A stretch of DNA of 64,000 bases from Phascolarctos cinereus (GCF_002099425.1 NW_018344260.1:1160501-1224500); one strand, 5' to 3'; counted from the stretch's first letter, positions 11,891 through 23,045 are shown. Numbers and translations: made by a program. The notes: generated from the sequence alone by a model not told the origin.

Positions 11891-12635
11891 CAAGTCACCA
11901 AATTCCACAAATCAGAATAAGGCCCAAAGAAGCAGTATCCTTTGTTACTTCTTCTACTTTCTGATAAATCAATTGTTGGCAAATCATTAAAGAATTTATC
12001 AAATGCTCCACTTCTATTTGAATAAAACTCCCAAAAGAGACTGGGAAACTTGAAATTCTCCATCACTTCCATACCTTGCCTCTGTACCAGTTTTTGTGAT
12101 CTATTTTGTAAAGGTATGATCCATATCCTTCATCTGGTCTGGAAGTCTGTTGTATATTTCAACAACAACACTACTTGCAGCCCTCTCCTTTTATCCTCAA
12201 TGAAATGATCTACTGCTATGCTTTGCCTTTGTTTCTAATCATACTATTTTCTATATAGACATCTGAGTCCATGAGTAGCACTACAAACACCATTTCTGGC
12301 TATCTTGTAAATTATTGTGCATTTCTTCCACAATTACTATTTTTCTATCCTCCAGGTTTCTGATTTAACAGCCTCATATGGCATTTTTCTCTCTCCCCTA
12401 TTATTCTAATTTAACATTCTCTTGATCAAGTGAACAAGTTTCTGGTTAAATACATTCTTCCCTGTCCTCAAACAATATGCTGTACTTCTAATCATACTTC
12501 AATCAGTGGCTCGATAAATTTGGTATAGGAATGAAATTAATTTTTGAGTTTTCAAAAAAAGAAAAATAAGAGAGAGAAAAGGTGACGTGTTGCCATAGAG
12601 CATTTATTGCCAATTAAAGTCCTTGAACATCAATA
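11891..12635. other. No confidently recognised feature
   Basis: AT-rich. The stretch 12,050-12,500 has the texture of an old LINE 3' region but no phrase that I can assign. Confidence 0.35.
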
Positions 12636-12639
12636 GAAG

Positions 12640-12800
12640 TTTGAAGGGGTGTAGAGAGTCTGGGTTTGAATTCTATTTATTCTGTTTGACCTTTGATAAG
12701 TCACTTAACCTCTAAGCCTCAGTTTCCATCTTTGTAAAATGAAAGGATTGGACCCTAACATCTGTTCAAGCTCTAAATCCTCTGATCCTATAAGACTAGT
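12640..12800 (+). mobile_element. MIR SINE
   Basis: Sense phrases 'gataagtcacttaacctct', 'gcctcagtttccatctttg' and the 'ggattggaccctaacatctg' tail. Confidence 0.8.
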
Positions 12801-13552
12801 GTGTGAAACTCTTTCCCCCTCCCCCAATTATATCCATCTTTCCTATACCTTAATGTATAAATCCAAGCTGGAGTAAATGCAGCAGCTGAGGTAACCCCAG
12901 GCACCCCCAGGAAGGCCTCCAATGCTTCAGTTCAATGATGTGGAATTTTTTCACTACTTATCATAATAGTAAAAATATGAATGAAAATAAATGGAGAAAA
13001 GAAAGTGCACTTTTATAATTTTAAGGACAAAAAATAGTAACTCTCATTTCCAAAAATAATAACTCATTTATATACACTTCAAGGTTTACAATATTTTTTC
13101 CCTCAAAGTAGTGTATTATTATTATTCTTTCCCACAGCCATAGTGCTAGAACAAACATGTCCTAGGAGTCTTTCTCTGGGTCCATTGTTCTTTCCTGTCT
13201 TTTAGATGAGTCACAAGGGTAGAATTGTATATTTTTTGCATTTCTTCTGGCTTCCCTGACGAAGACTTCTTACCCCAATTCCCTGAATATTTCTCGATAC
13301 TCTTTAAGTATATCCCACCAACAGAGAAGGGTTATGATAGCTATCGAAGCAGTACCAGCAAGTACAGTATAAGATCTCTTATCTCTTACCTGGGACTTGT
13401 AGCTCCAGACCCTATCCTGCCTCACCATGTCCAGTCACCTTCCATATAAGTCTTATACTGCAACCTGATTGGACCCAGAGCACAAGCAGAAGGCACAAGA
13501 GGGATGTTTTTTCCAAAGGAGCATCTCATGCAGAGACATGGTGTGCACATGA

Positions 13553-13625
13553 TTCCTGGTGGTCTAATGGTTAGAAATTGGCCCTTTTCACTGCTTTTGC
13601 CTTAGTCTGTGTCTCAGACAGAGAA
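13553..13625 (+). pseudogene. tRNA-Glu-like pseudogene
   Basis: The 5' half TTCCTGGTGGTCTAATGGTT closely follows the acceptor and D arm of a nuclear tRNA-Glu (known form TCCCTGGTGGTCTAGTGGTT), then 'ccttttcactgc' where the anticodon arm should be. The anticodon arm has an indel, and the T arm, normally GGTTCGATTCC, has decayed to about AGTCTGTGTCT, so internal box B is lost. The 3' end still resembles the acceptor (CAGAGAA against CAGGGAA). A dead copy about 73 bases long. Confidence 0.55.
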
Positions 13626-13634
13626 CCGCTGTTG

Positions 13635-13845
13635 GAGACAATATGGTGTACTTATAAAAGACCACTGCACTAGGAATTGGAAGACCTGTGTTCTTGTTCC
13701 AGCCCTTCCACTAATTCACTTGTGTTCAGTCAAGTCATTTAATCTACCTAGGACTTCAGCAAGCTGATCTCTAAATTAAGGGTGTTAAACTAGATTATCT
13801 GTAAGGTTCCTTCCAACTTCAAAATCTTCTGATTCTAAAGGAAAT
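13635..13845 (+). mobile_element. MIR SINE
   Basis: Sense MIR: 'ggaattggaagacctgtgtt', 'tcagtcaagtcatttaatc', 'ggttccttccaacttcaaaa'. Confidence 0.75.
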
Positions 13846-14512
13846 TAGAAATGCATTCAGCTGATGGAAATACTAAATTTTTTTGCAATTATCTGAAACA
13901 TTCAACTTACTTTGAGCAATATTATTTTATAAAGAAAAGATACAGTACAGATAAAGAATTTGAACATTCCCTCAAAGTCAATTATAATAGGATTTGTCCT
14001 GTGTCTCTTTACATTTAAAACATGTTTCTTGGAAGGTACTCTCTTAAACCTATGTTATGTGTTTCCTGTCTCAAGCATCAGACTGGAGGCTTCCCAAGGA
14101 CAAAGGCTATGGCTTCCCTCATCAGACTTTAATGGCAAAATCGAGTAACTACTTAATGGCATCTTCTCCTCTCACCCCTATCCCCAGTGATGATAACTCC
14201 TATTTGAGAAAACAAGCAACAGGAATGACGGATGGGGGAAAACACAATATACAGAAAGCCTTTGCCCCTCGCACTGTCTCCCACATCCCTCACCCTGTAG
14301 CCCCCACTTTTACAGCCCTCTGCCCCCAGGAGTTTCCTGTCTTTTCAATATCTCTTTCCCAATCTGATTTCCCCATTTCATACCCAGCTCATTCCCTCCT
14401 TCATCCCTCCCCTTCCTCTCTCACTCTTCCTTCCCTCCCCTTTCTCCTTGCTTTGCTTCTTCCAGGACAAACCCCCTTCTAGCCTCCAATGTCTCTCTGC
14501 TTCTGCACTCAC

Positions 14513-15354
14513 CAGCCCCTGGGCACAGCACAAAGAGCAGCAGCAGCAGCAAGAACAGTGAAGGTGGCAGTTGGAGCCCAGACCAGAGCCAAGGCTGGGA
14601 GAGGGACGGGGACAGAGGCTGGGAGAGAGGCAGCGCCTGGGAGAGGGGAAGGGACAGAAATTGGGAGAGGGGTAGAGGTTTGGAAAGGGATAAGGGCTTG
14701 GAAACAGACAAAGACTGAGAGAGGGGCAAAGGCTGTGAAAGAGGCTGAGAGAGAAACAGGGGCTGGTTCAAAGGTAGCGACAGAGGCTGGGGAATAGGCA
14801 AGGAAAGAGGCTGGGGCTGAGAAAGGGGCTGGGGCTGAGAGAGAGGCTGGGAAAGGGGAAGGGAGTCCTGCTGGGAGAGAGACAAGTAGAGGGGCTGCGA
14901 CTGGGAGAGCTGATGAGAAAAAGGCAGGAAGAGGGGCTGTTCTTGGTGCTGAAGTGGGAAAAGGCCGCTGTTCTGCTCCATAATGAGAAAGATGAGATGG
15001 AGCAAGGATTTAGGCGTGTTTCCAGGATGTGAGGGGAGATGAGGCGAAGTGAAAGGGGCGGAGGAAAGGGGACTCCAGTGATGGGAGGAGAAAGAGGTAG
15101 TCCTGGAATGGGAGGGGGGCGGGGGTGAGGGTCCTGAAATGAGTGGGTAAGCACAGGAGTCTAGAGCCTGGTACTGGGCTCCCTGGATGAGGAGGTGGGA
15201 GGTGGGGGGATGGAAAGGAGGTGGCGGCCCCCTCGCGTTTGGCTGCGGCTTCCAGGGCCTGGGGTCCCTGGGCCGCGCCAGGGGCGGCGGCGGGGGCGGG
15301 GGCGGCTCTGAGCTGCAAGACCAGGCCAAGCAGCGGCCCTCCACTCAACGTCAT
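14513..15354 (-). CDS. Candidate first coding exon with hydrophobic segment
   Basis: A minus-strand frame stays open for about 900 bases, from the CpG island to a strong splice donor: CAGGGGCTG then GTGAGTGC, last exon base 14,513, phase 1. Just before the donor it encodes a hydrophobic run (LFLLLLLLFVLCPGA), as in a signal peptide or signal anchor. Its first ATG is at 14,981, giving about 156 residues dominated by a six-residue L-S-Q-P-L repeat. Another ATG at 15,354, in a different frame, begins a signal-like MTLSGGPLLGLVLQL. Which start is used is unclear. The strand is pyrimidine-rich, so a long open frame is weak evidence by itself. Remembered synteny puts TMEM8B divergently next to FAM221B; I therefore suspect, but cannot show, a TMEM8B first exon. 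Confidence 0.4.
14600..14935 (-). repeat. 18-bp minisatellite in candidate exon
   Basis: On the minus strand the unit is close to CCTCTCTCCCAGCCCCTG, repeated about 18 times with variation. Because 18 is a multiple of three, one frame gives a continuous L-S-Q-P-L-P peptide repeat. Confidence 0.85.
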
Positions 15355-15500
15355 TCTGACGCCCCGCCTTCCACTGGCTCTATAGGCCTTGTAGGATAAA
15401 ACCCACCCCCTTGTCCGATCCCATTGGTCATACTCAGGGTCAGTTTGACTGGCCCCATTGGCCCCATACAGGTACTGCCCTCCGGCTCCTGAGACAGAAC
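15195..15500 (-). promoter_or_regulatory. CpG island promoter, CCAAT and GC boxes
   Basis: The most CpG-rich stretch of the window (15,230-15,310 has many CG pairs and GGGGGCGGG-type boxes). Upstream of the candidate minus-strand exon, ATTGG occurs near 15,424 and 15,460, which is CCAAT on the minus strand; an opposite-strand CCAAT lies near 15,586. GACGCCCCGCC (15,358) and ACGTCATTCTGACG (15,348) resemble Sp1 and CRE sites. Plausibly the promoter of the divergent neighbour. Confidence 0.6.
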
Positions 15501-16038
15501 CTCATCTCCTTGCCCGCCCCTCTTTGCCTCCCCCACACTGGAAGGACGTTCCAGGGGCGTTCCATGGAATCTGACCCCTACCTCTACCAATGAGACTGCT
15601 TCCCCTCCTTGTAATGACAACCCTCTGGGAAGAAATATTCCCCGCCTCAAGGAAAACCTAACTTCATACCTTACCCTCTCGCAGCTCGCATTTCTAGATC
15701 TCCTCTTCCAGCATTGCAAGCCCTCTGCTAGCCCTTCCCCACCCTCTCTACTGACCCTCTCCCTCAAGACCTCACCTCCAACACCCTCTCTGTTAGCCTC
15801 CTCAAAGTCCCCACTGACAGTCCCATCCTCCTATATGCCTTCTGCCAGCCCCTCTCAATGTCCTCACTCTTAACACCTCATCTTCTAGCCTCCACCCCTC
15901 TCCCTGCCTCCGGCCTCCACTGCCAGTTCTACCATTGTCCTTACTGGTAGCACCCCCTTCCGTATACTTCCCAGCATCCCCATTCTGTCAGGTCCTGCTA
16001 CCCCCTCAGAAACCAGCCCCCTAACAATTGGAATTGTT

Positions 16039-16113
16039 GTTGCTATGGAGTAAGGGTTCTAGTTGCCAGGGGAATGAATCCCTCAATTACTGGTCTGGAA
16101 GCTTCTATATAAA
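16039..16113 (+). promoter_or_regulatory. Possible X-box and TATA promoter
   Basis: GTTGCTATGG (16,039-16,048) and GTTGCCAGGGG (from 16,062) resemble RFX X-box halves, and TATATAAA lies at 16,106-16,113. A start site near 16,140 reading rightwards would suit the FAM221B-like gene, whose first recognised coding exon begins right after a splice acceptor and so needs a 5' untranslated exon upstream. This is inference from motifs only. Confidence 0.3.
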
Positions 16114-17330
16114 CCCCTACCCCTCTGATCTTATAGGAAATCTTTAGTCCCTCTCCTCTCCCAACTTACTTCCAAAGACCTGTCTTCCCTTTCCCAACTC
16201 CCTACCCCCATTCTCTACCTATACCTCCTCTAGAGTGCCTCTATCCTTAATGCTGGCCCCACAAGTTGGGCCTTTCTCTCCTCTCTTAGACCTACCCCTC
16301 TCCAACAAAAACCTTTCCCCAGATCCCAGATCTACTCCTAGAATCATCTTCCCTTATTCCCAGAGTTTTCCCTAATTCCCTCACCCCAAATGCTAGACTT
16401 TTTGTTAAGGGCTCTTGCCTTTCACTACCCAGCCTCCAGCTTGCCTTTTATGATCATCACCCAAGTTTTCTCTTCCCAAAGTTCCAGGAGTGCATCTAAG
16501 GACCAGCTGTTACAAGTAAACTAAAGGTATAAAACTTCCATTCTTCTCTTCCCCTTCCTCCCTGTATTATATCCCTCATCCTTCCATCATGTCCTAAATT
16601 ATGTGTTGTTCTCCCCAAAATGCCTTCCTTTCTCCCCCATCCTCCCCAAATTATGTTCTTCCTTTTCTTTCCATCACCCTCTATCTTTGCCCCACTATTT
16701 ACTCGATCAAGGATTCTATCTCCTCCCTGCTCATCATATAACCCCTTAACATATCTCCCATCACTTCCACTCTTCATATCCCCCATTGTCCCTTTATGTA
16801 TTACTTCCTCATTCTCCTGCCATTCTTTCCAATTACATCTCCTTTCTCATATCCCCATTTTCAACACATTCATCTCCTTTTCTGCCCTTCTGACCTCCCT
16901 TCATCCTTGTCTATCATGTTCCTCATTCATTTCTGCTCATTTGTCTCCCAGACCAGCAAAAAAAAAAAAAAGGATTCAAATGGATTCTGCTTCCCAGAAT
17001 ACTCTTTGCTGTGGAAACCCAAAGATCTTTCAATCATGACAATAGCATTTATTAGACCCAGTAAATCACATATGCACATGCAGAGATTTCTCCTTGAAAA
17101 CAGAGGTGTATATCAAATGCAAAAGGTTAAAATATAACTTGATTATTTTGGGAAATTCCTAGTCCCCCTCCCAAAAAAACCCATGTCGTCTACCAGAAAA
17201 TTCCTTTCTATAGGAAATTTTTTGATGTTACAAAAATACAAGCATACACACACAAAGTATTCATAGAAAAGGAGACAGAGGAGAATGATATCTTTCTAAG
17301 TAGCACTGCTGAACTATTCTCTTAGACTTC
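16114..17330. other. Pyrimidine-rich unique DNA
   Basis: Long C/T-rich, non-repetitive stretch with no exon that I can support. It may include the 5' untranslated exon and first intron of the plus-strand gene. Confidence 0.4.
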
Positions 17331-17334
17331 CTAT

Positions 17335-17880
17335 GCTTTCCTGACTCTGTTTTTGCCCACACTGTTCCCTATGCCTAGAATGCTCTCTCCCTTTTCTTCC
17401 TTAACCCTCTTCCCATTTGATAAATTCTTTTTTCTTTTGAGGGGGGGCTAGGCAATGGGGTTAAGTGACTTGCCCAGTGTCCCACAGCTAGTGTCAAGTG
17501 TCTGAAGCCAGATTTGAACTCAGGTCCCCCTGACTCCAGGGCCAGTGCTCTATCCACTATGCCACCTAGCTGCCCCCGATAAATTCTTACCAACCTTTAA
17601 ACCAAATTCAAATGATACCTCCTCCAAGAAGTCTTTTCTGCTTCACTTCTCCACCCTCCCCCTCCTTTGGTAATAACCTTCCCACTTGGAACTCACTTGG
17701 CACCTTCCTGATGTATTTATCCATTTATTTGTACTATAGTTATTTGCATGAGGGTCTTATCCACCTTACCAGCTATAAGCTCCAGGAGGGCAGGGACTAT
17801 GTTTTACTTAAACCTTATATCTTACCTAGGGTTTAACACACAGTAGCTGCTTAATATGTGCATTGTATTGAATTGAATTA
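17335..17880 (+). mobile_element. L2 LINE 3' end
   Basis: Sense L2 phrases: 'tgttccctatgcctagaatg', 'acctcctccaagaagtcttt', 'ctccaggagggcagggact', ending 'cagtagctgcttaatatgtg'. A SINE interrupts it at 17,430-17,577. Confidence 0.9.
17430..17577 (-). mobile_element. MAR1/WSINE1-type SINE
   Basis: Antisense copy ending in CCACCTAGCTGCCCCC. A perfect 11-bp target-site duplication, GATAAATTCTT, lies at 17,419-17,429 and 17,578-17,588. Inserted in the L2. Confidence 0.95.
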
Positions 17881-18835
17881 TTATATCTTGGAGTATATCA
17901 TCTTTTAGCAGTATCCAAAAGGACCCATATAAGGTCAATGTAACCCAAAACGGATATATTTTGTGACCTTTCAAGGATATTTGATATTTCCTGAGATTTG
18001 CAGAGTGCTACTTGTCTTTTCATATTACAAGTAGATTTTGCTTAACCATTCCACCTCAGTAACCTACTGCAAAAGAATAATATTTTCTAATGGTCCCTCT
18101 GAAGACCATCAAATCTTTGTTATCTTGAGGTAAAAATCTAATAGAACATCAACCTTGGGTCTACAATGGCCTTTTACTAATGCTTCCAACATAATGAGAG
18201 GTATGGTCTTATCCCAGTCTAACAAGGGAAAAGCATATTTATAACCATATACCTACTTCACCACACAAATATAAAATATATTACCTATGAGAAATCGTTG
18301 CTGAAACTCAAACCTGTATTTGGATCTTGGAAGCCAGACACTCCATTGATGTATGGTTTCACCACCAAAACCCAACTCTATGGGCTCCCCAGCCAAATAA
18401 TTTCTGAAGATGGACTTCAATTCATTTTATACTTTGGGCAGAACTTCTTCTCCACCTTCAAGATCAAAGTATAGATATTCTCTACAAACAAAACACCAAA
18501 CCATGCACAATCACAGTACCTCGAGTGTTTTGCCACCTACCAAGAAAATCCGGCCTTATTACCCTCTCACTGCTCAGAGTTGTGTATTGCTCCATGCAAA
18601 TCACATTTTCATTCAAGCTATTGTTTCTCCCCACATTATTTCCTGACACTTATTCCCTTCACTGCTATCCTGGTTATAAAAGATATAAATCTCATTGTAA
18701 CAGAGTTCCAAGCCAACTGAGTCAACACTCAAGTGCTCCTACAGCCAACCACAAAATTACATAAACAACAAAGCCAAGGAAAACTGTTGCTGGTTGGGAG
18801 CCAAGTATTGACTACCTGGTATTTTAAAAGCACCC
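17881..18835. other. No recognised feature
   Basis: No gene or named repeat seen; short open frames lack domains. Confidence 0.35.
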
Positions 18836-18840
18836 AGCAC

Positions 18841-19270
18841 ACTATTATTCTGTAAGAAATGAGAAAGGGTATGGTTTCACAAAAACCTGGGAAGATTTGT
18901 ATGAACTGATGCAGAGTGAAGTCAGCAGAACCAGGAGAAAAATTTATACTATAATAACAACATTGTACCAAAAAAAAACCTTAAAGACTTAAAAACTCTG
19001 ATCAATGCAATGATCAACTATGATTCCAGAAGACTGACAATGAAGCATGCTATTCACCTCCTTCCTGACAGAGAGGCAATAGATTCAGGGTACAGAATAA
19101 GACACTCATTTTTTTGGACACTGGTAATTTGAGAATTTGTTTTGTTTGACCATGCTGCATGTTTGTTACAAAGGTCTTGTTGTTGTTTATTTCCATGGAG
19201 GAAGGGGAGGAAGTGAGTGAGAGAGGAAGTAAATGCTTGTTAATTGAAAAATTATGTAATTTAAAAAAAA
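18841..19270 (+). mobile_element. Old L1-type 3' end
   Basis: Sense phrases: 'gtgaagtcagcagaaccagg', 'caatgcaatgatcaactatg', 'gacagagaggcaatagattc', 'tgtttgaccatgctgcatg', then poly-A. The flanks 'gcacccagcac' and 'acacccagaac' may be a worn target-site duplication. Confidence 0.75.
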
Positions 19271-19462
19271 AACACCCAGAACTCCAAAAGACTAAATGAC
19301 CATTTCCTTGGATCATTAGCATCATTCCTTTGGCCTGTAAGGTTTAGCTCCACAACATCCTCAAGGTACAGCCCATGCTTCCTTTGCTACCCTGCTAAGT
19401 AGAATGTAAAGCTTCACACCCAGTGCAGACCCCTCTCTGATTTATATGTATCACAGAGAAGT

Positions 19463-19556
19463 CTAGGTCTGAGCCATTCTGAATACCTAGGTCTGGTGAA
19501 GGAAACAACTATAATTAGTCGACTAGAAGGGCTTCTAACTAGAGGCTCAGACCTAG
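19463..19556. repeat. 13-bp inverted repeat around a palindrome
   Basis: CTAGGTCTGAGCC (19,463-19,475) and its exact reverse complement GGCTCAGACCTAG (19,544-19,556) flank a 68-base loop that contains the palindrome TAGTCGACTA. A stable hairpin could form. No mobile element recognised. Confidence 0.6.
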
Positions 19557-19654
19557 AAATTTGTTCATATCCATGTACCTCATCCATTTCTGACATTCTA
19601 CTGCTGACACCTTTCTTGACCAAGTTCATGTGCCCCCCTACTCCAATCAAGTCC

Positions 19655-19810
19655 AACATCCAATATTTTACAGATGAGGAAACTGAGGCCCAGAAAGGTT
19701 AAGTGATTTATCAAGGTCATACAAGAAATGGCTGCATTAGATTTTGACCCCAGGTCCTCTAACTCCAAATTCAGTGTTCTTTGCACTACAACAGTCTGCC
19801 TCTTTAATTT
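19655..19810 (-). mobile_element. MIR-type SINE
   Basis: Antisense core 'ttttacagatgaggaaactg', AGGCCCAGAAAGGTTAAGTG, and 'tgaccccaggtcctctaact'. Confidence 0.85.
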
Positions 19811-19869
19811 TGCTGCTATTTTGTTTGGAATGAATACCCCCTTCTGAACTTTCCTAATTACTGTTAAGG

Positions 19870-20965
19870 GCACCACGTCTTCTCAGTCATCCAAGCTTAC
19901 AACCTAGGGGTCATCCTCAACTCTTCACTCTTACCCCCCATAGCCAATTCGTTGCCAGGCCCTGTTGATTTTACATCTTCATAACACTGCTTGAATACAC
20001 CCCCTGCTCTCTTCTGACACTGATACCACCCTCGTGTAGGCCCTCATCATTGTATACCTAGACTATTGCAATAGCCTGCTGATTGGCCCCCCTGCCTGAA
20101 GTCTCTCCTCACTCCCATTCCACATTCCACTCAGCTGTCAAATTAATGCCCCCTAATGTTCAGATACAACCATGTCAACTCCCTATTCAATAAACTCCAG
20201 TGGCTCCCTATTACTTCCAGGATCAAAAAATAAATCTTTTGTTTGGCATTCAAAGCCCTTCATAGCCTGGCTCCTCCTACCTTTCTAGTTTTTCTTACGC
20301 TTTACTCCCAGCCCTGTATTCTGAGATCTAGTAACAATGGCCTCCTTGATTTTTCTCCCACAACACACTCCATCTCCAGATTCTGGGCATTTTCCTTGGC
20401 TGACCCCATGCCTGGAATACTCTCCCTCATCCCCATCCCCTAGCTTCCTTCAAATCCCAACTAAAACTCCATCTTTTATAAGAAGCCTTTCCTGATCCCC
20501 CTTAACACTAATGTCTTCTTCCCTTTATTGATATTCTCCAATTTATCTTGAGTATAGCTTGTTTTCGTATGTTTGTTTCCATGTTTTCTCCTCCATTAGA
20601 CTGAGAACTCCTTTAGGAGCAAGGACTAGTTTTTGGCCTTTCTTTTTCTCTCTAGCATTTGGCACAGTGCCTGGCATTTAGCAGGTGCTTTGTTGTTGTT
20701 GTTCAGTTGTTTTTGGTCATGTGTGACCCCATGTGGGGTTTTCTTACCAAAGATACTGAAGTGGTTGGCCATTTCCTTCTCTAACTCATTTAACAGATGA
20801 AGAAACGAGGGCAAACAGAATTAAGTGACTTGCCCAAGGTCACACAGTTAGTAAGTGTCTGAGGCCAGATTTGAAATCACGAAGATGAGTCTTCCTGACT
20901 TCGGGCGCTGGCACTCTATCCACTGTACCACCTAGCTGCCCAGTAGGTGCTTAGTAAAAATGCTT
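19870..20965 (+). mobile_element. L2 LINE 3' region
   Basis: A long sense copy with 'gactattgcaatagcctgc', 'ccatgtcaactccctattc', 'tccagtggctccctattac', 'aagcctttcctgatcccc', 'ttggcacagtgcctggcatt'. The end is split by a composite SINE, and the last bases 'gtaggtgcttagtaaaaatg' follow it. Confidence 0.92.
20691..20941 (-). mobile_element. Composite SINE with BovB/RTE-like tail
   Basis: On the minus strand: tRNA-like head (GGGCAGCTAGGTGGTACAG), MIR-like middle ('gtgaccttgggcaagtcac'), then a tail with 'aggaaatggccaaccact', 'ccccacatggggtcacac' and (CAA)n. The tail resembles the 3' end of BovB-class RTE LINEs. Target-site duplication AGCAGGTGCTT / AGTAGGTGCTT (20,680-20,690 and 20,942-20,952), inside the L2. 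Confidence 0.88.
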
Positions 20966-21279
20966 ATTGTCTAGTACTCTTAGCTTTTAATTGTTATCTT
21001 TTACTAGGGCAACTAGGTGGCACAGCAGCTAATTCCAGGCTGGTCCCTCGTACATTTATTATACTTATTCAAGTAAGATAGCTTTTGGAGCCATTCATCC
21101 CCAAACTCAGAATTTCTGAAACTGTTCCATGCTATGTGATGGGAGTTCTATTTTAAAAAATCAATGTTAGCTATATTTTCTCTCTAAAATATGAAATTAA
21201 ATGGACCAGACCTATAAGGAACTACTTATAGCAATTCCCTCTAGCAATACATATCATACCTTCTCTAAAATATAGTCTT

Positions 21280-21400
21280 ACAAAGTTGCCTGGGGCACTG
21301 AGAGGTTAAGCAGCTAGCTCAAGAGGCAGGACTTGAACCCAAACCAGTTTCTATCCAAAGCCATCCTTCCATTCACAGTGCCACACTGCCACTCACAAAA
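21280..21400 (-). mobile_element. MIR-like fragment
   Basis: 'ggcactgagaggttaagca', 'ggcaggacttgaacccaaa' and 'ccatccttccattcacagtg' are antisense SINE phrases. Confidence 0.6.
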
Positions 21401-21455
21401 TTACATATCCAAAATACCCAATTACAAAGTTGTCCTTAAAGAAATAAAAAACCAG

Positions 21456-21582
21456 GGGGCAGCTAGGTGGAGCATTGGATAGAGCACCGGCCCTGAAGTC
21501 AGGAGGACCTGAGTTCAAATCTGGCATCAGACACTTGACACTTACTATCTGTGTGACCTTGGGCAAGTCACTTAACCCCATT
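21456..21582 (+). mobile_element. MAR1/WSINE1-type SINE
   Basis: Sense copy from GGGGCAGCTAGGTGGAGCAT to 'gtcacttaaccccattgc'. It runs directly into a long GAAA tract that grew from its tail. Confidence 0.92.
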
Positions 21583-21586
21583 GCGA

Positions 21587-21670
<84 letters not shown>

Positions 21671-21858
21671 AGAAAGAAGAAGAAAAAGAAAGAAAAAAGA
21701 AAGAAAGAAAGAAAGAAAGAAGAGGGGAGGGAGGGAGAGGGAGGGAGGAGAGGGAGGGAGGAGAGGAGAGGAGGGAGGGAGGGAGGAGAAGGAAGGAAGG
21801 AAGGAAGGAAGGAAGGAAGGAAGGAAAGAAGGAAGAAGGAAGGAAGGAAGGAAGAACA
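21583..21858. repeat. (GAAA)n-(GGGA)n-(GGAA)n purine tract
   Basis: About 270 bases with only A and G on the plus strand, changing from GAAA through GAGGG to GGAA units. All translations here are low-complexity artefacts. Confidence 0.97.
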
Positions 21859-21864
21859 ACTTGA

Positions 21865-23045
21865 ATAGCTGGAGAAATATTCAGTGCTCATGACTGGGCT
21901 GTGCCATGACAATATTACCAAAGTTAATGTATACTTCTAATGTTATACAATCCAGTTAGATTGTCAAAGGGATACTTTATAGAACTTGATAAAAAAAATG
22001 TTCATTTGGAAAAATAAAAGTTCTAAAATATCAAGGGAAATAATGAAAAGAGATATAGACAAAGAGAGAATAGCACTCTTATAATACTCAAACTGTATTA
22101 TAAAGCAGCAGCCATCAAAACTTTCTGGTAATGGTTAAAAAATAGAGAAGTAGGTCAAAGAAACAGACTAGTCAAGGGAGAATAATAAAAAGTGGAACTC
22201 AATGTCTGGGTGTTCAATATACTGGAAAACATTAATTACTTAGGAGAGAACTCCCTGGTTGATATTTTTTTAAAACTCACTAATTTATAAAAAAAAAAAA
22301 AGAATTCCCTATTTGATTAAAAACTGCTAGGAAAACTATAAAGCAGTCTGGCAGAATTAGGCTTAGACCCAGCCCATTACACTCTATTCCACAACGCATT
22401 CTAAATGGATATGTGACCTTAATATTAAAGATCACACTATAAAAAAAAATTAAAACAGAAGCAGATCACACGCCTCTCACAGCCACGGGTAGAAGATGTT
22501 TTCTTAACCAAACAAGAGATAGAGGCAATTACAAAATATAAAATCAATAATTTTGATTATGTGAAACGGAAAGCTTCTGCACAAACAAAATTAAACATAT
22601 CTAGGATAAGGGTTTTGGTATCCAAGATATATAAATAATTAATAGATACATAGATAGATAGAATCAAAAGCCATTCCCTAATAATTAAGTGGTCAAGGTT
22701 ATGAACAGTTCTCAAAAGAAGAGTTACGAACTATCAATAATCATGTGGAAGAATTCTCCAAATCATTGCTAATAAGAGATGCAAACTAAAATAAACCCTG
22801 AGGTTTCACCTCATACCTTGCAAATTGACAGAGATATCAAAATAAAACTAGTCAATGTTTGCAGGAGTGGAGGAGAGGGGGAAATGGGTTGTTATGGGAA
22901 GACAAACACAGTGGTGCATTGGCGGGGGTGGAACTATGAATCAGTACAACCATTTTGGAAATCATTTTGTAACTGTGCAGATAAAGTGACTAAAATACCC
23001 ATACCTTTTGCCCCAGAGATTCATTACTAGGCTTATAAGAAGAAA
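21865..23045 (+). mobile_element. L1 ORF2 fragment (3' half)
   Basis: Decayed sense ORF2: 'caaacaagagatagaggcaa', 'tggtcaaggttatgaacagt', 'aagagatgcaaactaaaata', 'tcacctcataccttgcaaat', 'gaatcagtacaaccattttg'. No L1 3' UTR follows. Confidence 0.85.

Noticed and set aside
13225-13449. 74-codon frame that is not obviously repeat-derived
   Set aside because: No domain, no splice signals in register and no recognisable family; left as a possible chance frame.
14057-14482. 141-codon plus-strand frame opposite the CpG-island exon
   Set aside because: It is Ser/Pro-rich from pyrimidine-rich DNA, lacks splice or domain support and faces the better-supported minus-strand exon.
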